Positions 10,919 through 18,600 of a DNA stretch of 64,000 nucleotides are shown here, piece by piece. Source of the stretch: Eubacteriales Family XIII. Incertae Sedis bacterium (lineage in GTDB: Bacteria > Bacillota > Clostridia > Peptostreptococcales > Anaerovoracaceae); the NCBI GenBank assembly GCA_031264295.1, contig JAISED010000057.1, positions 37,119-101,118 on the forward strand, given 5' to 3'. Below the pieces are notes generated by a model. The model searched no databases. It was not told the DNA's origin and saw only the letters and a program-made list of their open reading frames with translations. The translations under genes and the position numbers were made by a program. Each line of letters begins with the position of its first letter. Position 1 is the stretch's first letter.

Positions 10919-12366
10919 GCCTCCTTGTAGATCGCCGTATGGTCTTGCTCAAGCCACCATGACGTGTACGGCAGTTTCGCGTGAGCGGCGAGGTTTTCCT
11001 CAAAACTCCGGTTGGTGACGGAGTCTATGATCATGTTTGCCAGAGCTAAAGTACCCTTATATCCCATCGCAAGGTATTCATCGCCCACGTAGACCGCCGG
11101 AATGTGCTGCTTTGTAGCCCATACGGTGAACCCGGGATGACGAGAGAAAAAGATATCCGGTTTATGCCGGTGTATGATGTTGAACACCTCAAAGTTCTGA
11201 TTGTCGCTGACGTTGGCTGCAAAGTTGTTGGGGGAATTCCGGCACATGAACTCGATCGCAGGCGGGATATTGTCGCCGTCCTGCCTCGGATCATAATGAC
11301 CGGATGACAGAGACAGGATCTCAATGCCCAGTTCCTGCAACACACGCGCCATCTCCCATGAATAACCGGCGCCCATAGCCACAACTGCCCTCAGCCCTTC
11401 CGTTTTCTTCTTAGCCGCCATAATCCCAGGCAGATACTTTGCCCGCTCTTCCTCGATGACTTCACGAGCCTCATCCTCCTTGTTCAAGAGCTTTGCGATA
11501 CCCATGAACCACGTGTCAAACCCTGTCATGCCCATAGGGTTGATGGTTTTCAGGAAGGGGACGCCGTATTTTTGCTCCAAGGCGTGACCCAGATATGTGC
11601 CTAGGGTACTGCATATGGTGACGGTAGCGCGAGCCTCGGCGAGATGTCCGATCTCATCCACGGTGCTGTTAGTCATGAGGAATTGCAATTTCACGCCAAG
11701 ACGACCGAAGATTTCAGAGAGGTATTTTCGCTCACTTTCGAAGAAATTGATAAAGTTGACCACGTCCCGTTTTTCTTTAGGCTCTTTGACCAGCGTGTTC
11801 ACTAATGAATGGAAGACCGCATCCACGCCGGAAAACCACACCTGGGATTTGAAGCCCTCACAGTTCACATTGTCTATGGGGATGTCATAGCTCTGACGAA
11901 GCTCCAGCACTAGGCTGTCTATGTCCTCGCCGATCACCGCGCTGGCGCAGGAATTCACTATGAAGAGGGCTTTGGGCTCTCGCGTCTCTAGTACGTGAAC
12001 CGCAAGCTCCCGCAAATTTTCGATGGAACCGAAGATCGTGTCGTCCTCGTTCATATCGTCCCCATAGGAAACAGCCTCGTAACGAGCGCTGATTCTCGCA
12101 GCGGCCTGCCGGCCTACTGTGGCGTTACCCACATGGGAGCAGCCTGACGGGCCGTGCATGATCACCGCCGCGTCACGGATATTTGTCAGATTTCCTGCCG
12201 CGCAACCGTTGGGACACATCCCGCCCTGAGAAAATTTGCGTTCCTTTCCACGAGCGCCGCAAGAGCCGCACTGTGAAATGCCATGTAAGTCCCCATCCCA
12301 ACAGACTGTAGAACCAAGACGCGCTTCCCGTATGACCGCATCCTTTAAATCCAAATTTATAGACAT
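10915..12366 (-). CDS. Nitrogenase component 1-like protein, NifD/NifE-type (D1)
   Basis: 483 residues from ATG 12366, which has AAGGAG at 12376-12381 with 9-nt spacing; the longer frame starting at 12489 would run through the promoter. Cys51, Cys76 (HGPSGC) and Cys140 (VNSCASAVIGED) match P-cluster ligands alpha-Cys62, 88 and 154. Cys252 (TVTICSTLG) sits at the alpha-Cys275 cofactor-ligand position, but the alpha-His442 position is Val425. Alpha-Gln191 and alpha-His195 are Trp177 and Val181. The N-terminus has extra cysteines (22, 33, 36, 55), including a CxxC. Either a second reductase or a NifE-like assembly scaffold is possible. Confidence 0.88.
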   Translation of the reverse strand: MSINLDLKDAVIREARLGSTVCWDGDLHGISQCGSCGARGKERKFSQGGMCPNGCAAGNLTNIRDAAVIMHGPSGCSHVGNATVGRQAAARISARYEAVSYGDDMNEDDTIFGSIENLRELAVHVLETREPKALFIVNSCASAVIGEDIDSLVLELRQSYDIPIDNVNCEGFKSQVWFSGVDAVFHSLVNTLVKEPKEKRDVVNFINFFESERKYLSEIFGRLGVKLQFLMTNSTVDEIGHLAEARATVTICSTLGTYLGHALEQKYGVPFLKTINPMGMTGFDTWFMGIAKLLNKEDEAREVIEEERAKYLPGIMAAKKKTEGLRAVVAMGAGYSWEMARVLQELGIEILSLSSGHYDPRQDGDNIPPAIEFMCRNSPNNFAANVSDNQNFEVFNIIHRHKPDIFFSRHPGFTVWATKQHIPAVYVGDEYLAMGYKGTLALANMIIDSVTNRSFEENLAAHAKLPYTSWWLEQDHTAIYKEA

Positions 12367-12394
12367 AGATTCAAACTCCTTTCGCATAACATAT

Positions 12395-12419
12395 ATAACA
12401 GATATGTATACTATGTTAT
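12395..12419. promoter_or_regulatory. Inverted repeat at D1 transcription start, candidate operator
   Basis: ATAACA (12395-12400) and TGTTAT (12414-12419) face each other around 13 bp. The predicted start of transcription (near 12415) lies inside it. A second overlapping pair, ATAACATA at 12386 and TATGTTAT at 12412, also fits. The position is typical of a repressor operator; the regulator is not known. Confidence 0.5.
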
Positions 12420-12421
12420 AT

Positions 12422-12450
12422 ATTATACACGTAAACAATATCTTTGTCAA
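12422..12450 (-). promoter_or_regulatory. Consensus SigA promoter of D1 operon
   Basis: On the minus strand, TTGACA (12450-12445), 17 bp, TATAAT (12427-12422): a perfect consensus in both boxes and spacing. It should drive D1-K1-importer-MATE-nifH with a leader of about 50 nt. Confidence 0.9.
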
Positions 12451-12451
12451 G

Positions 12452-12536
12452 GGGTAAAAATCACCTCGCAAAATTCGTCTGAACCGCAAAATTCACGGAC
12501 AATCTTCACGGGCAAAAATCACCGGCAAAAATCACT
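12452..12536. repeat. Five degenerate copies of GGCAAAAATCAC between the divergent promoters
   Basis: Copies near 12452, 12466, 12484, 12510 and 12524 share the core (G/C)(G/C)(T/C)AAAA(A/T)TC. The last two are 13 bp apart and nearly identical. They fill the stretch between the two -35 boxes, where an activator could serve both promoters. Micro-duplication without function is the alternative. Confidence 0.5.
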
Positions 12537-12547
12537 TTGTTTTCTTC

Positions 12548-12577
12548 TTGACTTATAAGCTGTAGGTGATGTATAAT
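12548..12577 (+). promoter_or_regulatory. SigA promoter of D2-K2
   Basis: TTGACT (12548-12553), 18 bp, TATAAT (12572-12577), giving a leader of about 140 nt before D2. Just downstream, CATATA (12604-12609) and TATATG (12615-12620) form a small inverted repeat. Confidence 0.85.
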
Positions 12578-12633
12578 TTGAAGCAGAACAATACTACATA
12601 AAACATATATGAATTATATGCTTTTGTTCGATA

Positions 12634-12687
12634 AGGAGCTGTGAAAAAAGACAAGCAAGATGTATAGGTTATTTTTTCACAGCTCCT
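12634..12687. repeat. Perfect 16-bp inverted repeat in the D2 leader
   Basis: AGGAGCTGTGAAAAAA (12634-12649) pairs exactly with 12672-12687 across a 22-nt loop. There is no T-run after the right arm, so a plain terminator is unlikely. It could be an RNA element in the D2 leader or a mobile palindromic repeat; no other copy was seen in the window. Confidence 0.75.
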
Positions 12688-12727
12688 AAGGCTAGATTTC
12701 TGAATTGATAAGGTTGGGAGTGATACG

Positions 12728-14170
12728 ATGGCAACTACTTATTCCGGCGTACGGGAATTAAGACCGTACACATACAACGACTTGGGCGGCGACAGTATGC
12801 GGCTGGCGGGCAACTTCGAAAAAAAGTGCTTAAAGAGCGCCGACCGCACATTTTCCCAAGGGCTGCAATGCCAGCAGATTAACAGCATTTCATGTGTGCT
12901 TTCTATGTCGGACTCCGCGTTTATTATTCACTCGCCCCAGGGCTGCTCAGGCTGCGTGTCCGGGGGCGCGGACGGATACCGCGTGGGGCAGGCTCACCGT
13001 GGTGTGAAGCTCATCAAATCACCGCGGGTAATCGTGACGAATCTGGATGAGAACGACATTATACGCGGCGGTGAGGCGAAACTCCGCGAAGCTATACGGA
13101 TTGCGGGCGAGCGTTATGACCCAAAGATGATCTTTATATTTACATCATGTGCGTCCGGCATTATCGGAGATGATGTGGACGCGATAGCTGCGGACGCGCA
13201 GACGCCTGACGGACCGATCCTAATCCCGATTCATTGCGACGGTTTTCGTTCGAAAATCTGTGCGTCGGGCTTTGACGCGGCTTTTATAGCCATTAAGAAA
13301 TATCTGCTGCCGAAAGAACCTCGGAAGAAAAGCTCGGGGCTTGTGAACCTATTCGCGCCGACATCCATCAGCTACAAGGATCAGCTCGAAATCGAACGGC
13401 TTCTGGCGCTTTTCGGCGCAACGGTGAACTATATACCGTTTTACTCATCATATGAAAAGATTCAAATGATCACCGCCGCCGAGGCTTCTACATCCATTTG
13501 TAAGGTATTTGCCGATGAGTTCATGAAGGAGCTTGAAGAGAGCTACGGGATCCCCTTTGCCCACACGGTGATGCCCATAGGCATCCGCAATACGGATAAA
13601 TGGTTGTTGGGCATAGCCGCCTTGCTCGGGAAAGAGGCGCCTGCGCGGGAGTACATTGAGAAGGAGCATAAGCGTGTGCAACCGAAACTTGATGAAATCA
13701 AGGGGCGGCTGGAAGGCAAAAGGGTGTTTATATGCGGCGGTACGGGACGTTCTTTCGCAGCGGCGGCGCTCATTGACGATTTCGGCATGCAGCTTGTGGG
13801 CTTGGAAACACCGACCTACGATTTCGACGCGCAAATTGATATTGAATATCTCAACGGCATACACAAGAATTACGTAGTGGATGTGGCGAATATGCAACCA
13901 TTCGAGCAGGTAAATCTAGTGAACCACCTAAAACCCGACGTGTTCATCGGCGTGCCTGCTTGGTCTGCGCGTCTGGGACTGCCGACCACCCATGTTTTAG
14001 ATCCGAAACGTCCGACTATGGGATATGACGGCATCGTATATCTGGGTGAAAAGATCGCCGAACAGGTTGAAAACGCTGGATTCAACCGCAAACTTGCGCC
14101 CTATGCGCGTCTGCCGTACAAGAAGAGCTGGTATGAGCAAGACGCTTTCAAATATATCCGCGATCTGTAA
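12728..14170 (+). CDS. Nitrogenase component 1-like protein, NifD-type (D2)
   Basis: 480 residues. Cys48, Cys73 (HSPQGC) and Cys141 (FTSCASGIIGDD) match P-cluster ligands alpha-Cys62, 88 and 154. Cys258 (TSICKVF) matches alpha-Cys275. His422, ten residues before the conserved GYDG, matches alpha-His442; the Asp and Pro of that loop also align. D2 therefore keeps both protein ligands that hold FeMo-co in NifD. Alpha-Gln191 and alpha-His195 are replaced by Cys178 and Phe182, which argues against nitrogen reduction. It is followed by K2 after 75 bp. It is probably the catalytic alpha chain of a complex with an unknown cofactor and substrate. Confidence 0.9.
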   Translation: MATTYSGVRELRPYTYNDLGGDSMRLAGNFEKKCLKSADRTFSQGLQCQQINSISCVLSMSDSAFIIHSPQGCSGCVSGGADGYRVGQAHRGVKLIKSPRVIVTNLDENDIIRGGEAKLREAIRIAGERYDPKMIFIFTSCASGIIGDDVDAIAADAQTPDGPILIPIHCDGFRSKICASGFDAAFIAIKKYLLPKEPRKKSSGLVNLFAPTSISYKDQLEIERLLALFGATVNYIPFYSSYEKIQMITAAEASTSICKVFADEFMKELEESYGIPFAHTVMPIGIRNTDKWLLGIAALLGKEAPAREYIEKEHKRVQPKLDEIKGRLEGKRVFICGGTGRSFAAAALIDDFGMQLVGLETPTYDFDAQIDIEYLNGIHKNYVVDVANMQPFEQVNLVNHLKPDVFIGVPAWSARLGLPTTHVLDPKRPTMGYDGIVYLGEKIAEQVENAGFNRKLAPYARLPYKKSWYEQDAFKYIRDL

Positions 14171-14245
14171 AAAATAGATGGGAACTGTGAGCATATTCCT
14201 GAGCAAGTAATTTTGACGCCGCTCGGCGGCGGAATGGGGTGAATT

Positions 14246-15529
14246 ATGTCGTATATAATTGAAAATCCGCGCGGGACTTGCGTACTCGGCGGTGTGAATA
14301 ATGTACTGAGCGCGGTTACAAAGGTATGCCCTATTTATCACTCGGGTCCGGGTTGCTGTATGCAGACGGCGGCGGGGGAGAGCGGACAGGCGGGTCTGCG
14401 CGCTCCGTATTACCTATCCAATGTGTCCATGCCCTCCTCCAATATGCTGGAGAGGGAGGTGGTCTTCGGAGGCGAGCAGAAACTGCGGGACGAGATCGAC
14501 GGCGCTCTGGAAATCATCGACGCGGACGCATACTTTGTGCTTACCGGCTGTACGGCCGGCATTATCGGGGACGATATTGAGGCGGTGACTGCGGATTATC
14601 GCAACTGCGGCCTGCCGGTTTATCCGATTACAACACCCGGCTTTAAGGGGGACAGTCTGTTGGGTTATGAGATTGCCTTCCAAGCCTTTACCGATTTCAT
14701 CGTCGAAATTCCGAATAAGCGGGAGGGAAACCTCGTAAACCTTTGGGGCGTAATCCCATATCATGATCCCTACTGGGCGGGCGCCTTGGAGGAAATGACG
14801 CGTATACTCGGGAAGCTGGGTCTCAGGGTGAACACATTCTTCACCGAAAATCAGGATATTGATGTGGTGCGGGCTTCCGGCGCGGCAGCGCTCAACATCA
14901 TCGTCAGTCCATATTTATTGAGAAAGACGGCGAAGAACTATGAAGAAAAATTCGGCGTGCCAAGCCTTCGCTTCGACGGCGTACCCATAGGTCCCACCCA
15001 GACCGGCGAGTTCGTTCGCGGGGTGGCGGAGGCGTTGAAACTGGATGACGATTTGGTAAATCGGGTATTGTGGGAAGAAAGCGCTTACGTGTACAATTAT
15101 TTTGAGACTATCATAGGCGCGTTCAGCTGGAAGCGCTTTGCCGTGGCGGCGGATGCGGGAACCGCCATCGGCGTCACACGCTTTTTAGCGGATGATTTCA
15201 GCCTCACGCCGTCGGCGGTGGTCGTCACAGACCAGATTTGGGACGAGAGCGACAAGGAACGCATTACCGGGCGCCTGACGAAGCTGGAATACGCGCGTCC
15301 GCCAAAAATCTCCTTTGCGAGCGATCATTATGAGATACGGGAAGAACTGAAAAAGCACGATTTCAGCTTGTTACTGGGGAGTTCCCTGGAAGATGAAGTG
15401 GCGCGTGAATTGGATGTTCAACTGCAGCGCGTGGCATATCCCATCTCCGATGTGATGGTGCTTAATCGGAGCTACGCGGGCTTCAGAGGCTGCCTTACCC
15501 TTGTGGAAGATTTATTCAGCAATCTGTAG
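14246..15529 (+). CDS. Nitrogenase component 1-like protein, NifK/NifN-type (K2)
   Basis: 427 residues. Cys12 (RGTCVLGG), Cys37 (HSGPGC) and Cys102 (LTGCTAGIIGDD) match P-cluster ligands beta-Cys70, 95 and 153. REVVFGG and FGVPSLRFDGVPIGP are family segments. Like K1 it lacks the NifK N-terminal extension. GGGGTGA precedes ATG 14246. It pairs with D2 as the beta chain. The last codons and stop (TTATTCAGCAATCTGTAG) are duplicated immediately downstream. Confidence 0.9.
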   Translation: MSYIIENPRGTCVLGGVNNVLSAVTKVCPIYHSGPGCCMQTAAGESGQAGLRAPYYLSNVSMPSSNMLEREVVFGGEQKLRDEIDGALEIIDADAYFVLTGCTAGIIGDDIEAVTADYRNCGLPVYPITTPGFKGDSLLGYEIAFQAFTDFIVEIPNKREGNLVNLWGVIPYHDPYWAGALEEMTRILGKLGLRVNTFFTENQDIDVVRASGAAALNIIVSPYLLRKTAKNYEEKFGVPSLRFDGVPIGPTQTGEFVRGVAEALKLDDDLVNRVLWEESAYVYNYFETIIGAFSWKRFAVAADAGTAIGVTRFLADDFSLTPSAVVVTDQIWDESDKERITGRLTKLEYARPPKISFASDHYEIREELKKHDFSLLLGSSLEDEVARELDVQLQRVAYPISDVMVLNRSYAGFRGCLTLVEDLFSNL

Positions 15530-15547
15530 TTATTCAGCAATCTGTAG
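15512..15547. repeat. 18-bp tandem duplication over the K2 stop codon
   Basis: TTATTCAGCAATCTGTAG occurs twice head to tail. The first copy contains the K2 stop and the second lies just after it. Confidence 0.9.
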
Positions 15548-15562
15548 TGCACCGCGAAAGGT

Positions 15563-15607
15563 CAAGCCCCCGACAAAATTTTTTGAGAAGATTTTGTCGG
15601 GGGCTTG
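15563..15607. terminator. 17-bp stem-loop between convergent K2 and GH3 genes
   Basis: CAAGCCCCCGACAAAAT (15563-15579) pairs perfectly with 15591-15607 across an 11-nt loop. It lies between converging transcription units and would stop both. A U-run after the stem is missing, so efficiency is uncertain. Confidence 0.7.
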
Positions 15608-15621
15608 GCACATATTTACAC

Positions 15622-18600
15622 TCAGTTAGTGATAGCTTCTGTGAGCGGTCGATAATAGTTATCCCAGAAGAATACTTTATAGTTAAAGTCTTCCTGAGGG
15701 TAGGCCGCAAAGTCAAGGTCAAAATCTATGTTCGCATTATCACCGGATGTGATGTTAAACGGCTTGGCCTCCGAATATCTCAGGACGCCGCTCTTGTCGT
15801 ATACGGCGGCAATGGCGGAACCGGCTAAAATACCGCCGGAACGGTTTCTGATCTGCGCCGTTGAATCGGTAAAATCTGCACTGAATACGGTATTGGGGTC
15901 GGGATCAGGATCGGTTCCGAATTCCAAGCCGTCAATGGCCTGCTGCAAGTAGCCAATGGAGTACATAAGCGGCGTCGGCCAATCCGCTATAGACTTGATC
16001 TTATCAACCTTGTCATAAGCATCCAGATACGCATTATACGAGGTGTCGGCGTATCCGTCCTGCGGAATCTTAGGCGTCATCAGCGACTCAAGCGCCGCCC
16101 TCCGCTCTGAAGTCAACTCCTTGATCGTGCCGTCTATGATCATAACATCCTCTAAAGTCATGGTTATTATCTCGTCGGGCAGCTTGTTATCCACGAAAAT
16201 CATCATGATGATGCGGTTAATATACTTCCAGTCTATCAAGCCTAGGTGGCACTCCCTGACCGGCACTTCAACCCCGTTGACATTGATCGTATAGTTCTCA
16301 GGGTATGTATCCGAGTTGGTGGTGACGGCGGAATCTATAGGCTTACCCAGCGGTATACTGACGTAGTTTGTACCCCACGTCAGACCCCATGCTGCGGTCG
16401 GGCGCCAACCGAAATTATGCTCGCTGCCGGTTGAAGGCGCGCCGGGTTTGTTGCCCTGATCCGGAGAACGCAGCCTGATGGAATTCGAGCCGCTGGTCAT
16501 GAGGCTGGAAAGCGTCCTTTCAGACTCGTGGGTGCTGCTCATGGTGAGGGTGAACGTCAGGTAAAGCTTGTCTTTATGGTTATGGTTCCCCAAGTCGAGT
16601 TTGACGTTGCCCCCGTCGACCACCGCGATGCCGCTTCCGGGATCCGGACTCGTCCAATCCGCATACATATTATTGTACAAGGGCGTCCTTGCGGCAAAGG
16701 TGTTGAATGTGGCCACAGTCTCGTCCAAATGCCCGATGAAGACGCCGGTGTCAACGATCTTGATGTCGCCGAGGCTCATGCTTATCGGCGCTGTCTGATG
16801 CGAATTATCATCTGCGAAAATCATAAGTATCATGCGTCTGATATCCGACCAGTCTAAGAGTCCTCTGCTTGTTTCTCTCGCAAGGACATCAACGCCGTTG
16901 ACATTAATCATATATTCAGTCATGGGGACATCCCTGTCCGAATTGCTGGTAAGGGTCTTGCCTACAACACTACTCAGCGGAATCCTTATATAATTTTTGC
17001 CCCACTGGAGGTTCCATTGCGAGCTTATGCGCCATCCGAAGTTGTGCTCGGAATTGTTGGGGTCCTGGGAAAGATATGGATCCCCGGGTTTATTGCCAAG
17101 GTCGCTGGAACGCAATCTGAGAGAGTTTGAACCGCCGGTAGCATTCCTTAAAACATCCGAGAACGGTCGTTCTTCATTGGGACTGTGGAACTCCATGGTC
17201 AAGGTCAGATACAAACCGTCTCTGTTGCTGTAATGCAGCAGATCGATCGGCAGCTGACCGTCGAGATTAGCCCAGTCCGCGTACATTCCGTTGCTTGAAC
17301 TGGTAGTGCTCCACGGCCCCCTGTTGGCAAAACCGTCACCGGCAGCGATCAGTTTTTCTTCGGGTAGTTCCACTTCATAATCTGAATAGGAGAAACTAAT
17401 CTCATAGGAAGCGGTTTCAGAGCCTCTGGTGACCGTAACGAAAGTCGAACCGGGAACCTTTGCGGCCGCAGCATATTCCACAAGGCAATCATCCGGCGCG
17501 GATGCTGTGATCACGGGTATTTCAGTCGTATCGACCGGCAGTTTAACATCATAGAGGAATCTGTTATACCTGTATCCGTCGATGAGCTGGCCGTTGATAT
17601 TAAGCTCTGACAGACTCACGACGTTAACGACGACGACAGGGTAGCTGGCTTCCAAAACCTGATCGTTGTAGGTGAACGTAGCGGTTATCAGCGACGTTCC
17701 GCCTTTTATAGCGGATATCACGCCTGTGTCCGGGTCGACGGAGGCGTTTGCCGGATTGCTGCTTTCATATGAAATGCTAAGACCGGGCGCATTCGGATCG
17801 AGGAAGGTTTCGTCGGTCAGGCAGATCGTTACATTAGAATTGAACATTTCTCCGCTTGTGGCGACCGGCTTATCGGTTCTCAGCGTGACGACCTTTAACT
17901 TAAGCGGTGTATCGGCTTCGGTTAGATTGATCGTTCTGGCGCCATTTGCCACAGGCGTGGCGCTGTCATAGCAGACCTTCACATTGTAGCCGCCGGGCAT
18001 AAGTTTACGTACGCCGGATAGATTTACGTCGGTATTACTTACAGTCGAAGGATCGATGACCATGAGGTCTTTTACCTCAAGCTGAATCTCCGCTTGTTTT
18101 GTCTCGTTGGCGCCCAGTTCCACGCGTGCGAAGCCTTTTAACTGCTGCGAAGGATTGACGCCGTCCCCGTGACCGGGAGCTTCGACATAAACCTGAACCA
18201 CTTCCGCGCCGGGAACAGCGGTGTTATTCGTGACATCAGCGCTTACCGTAATAATACCGTCGGCGGGATCAGCTATCTGAACGTTGCCGATGGTGAAGTT
18301 GGTGTAACTGAGTCCGAAACCGAAGGGATAGCGCGGCGTCCCTTTGAAATACATATATGTGCGCCCCACCTTGTCATCCCGGTTATCTATCGAATAATCG
18401 GTAAGGAAGGAGGCGGGGTAGGGATAAAGCTGAGAGTCGTCTGTGTACCAGGTCTGGGTCAGATTGCCGCTGGGGTTGTAATCGCCCAAAATGAGCCTGG
18501 AGTGGGCTTCGCCCTGGCGCTGGCCGTTATATGCCGTCCAGATAATCGCGTCAACATTGTCGACGAAGGCGCTGATATCCATAACGCCTACGGATTGAAT

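Larger units (their letters stand above)
12367..12727. promoter_or_regulatory. Divergent control region of the nitrogenase-like locus
   Basis: 361 bp between D1 and D2 with no gene. It holds two near-consensus SigA promoters pointing outward, an inverted repeat at the D1 transcription start, a cluster of short repeats between the two -35 boxes, and a long perfect hairpin in the D2 leader. Each is listed separately. No known riboswitch was recognised. Confidence 0.85.

Noticed and set aside
12366..12489. Longer D1 protein beginning at 12489
   Set aside because: The added codons would cross the consensus promoter and lack a ribosome site; ATG 12366 has AAGGAG at 9-nt spacing.
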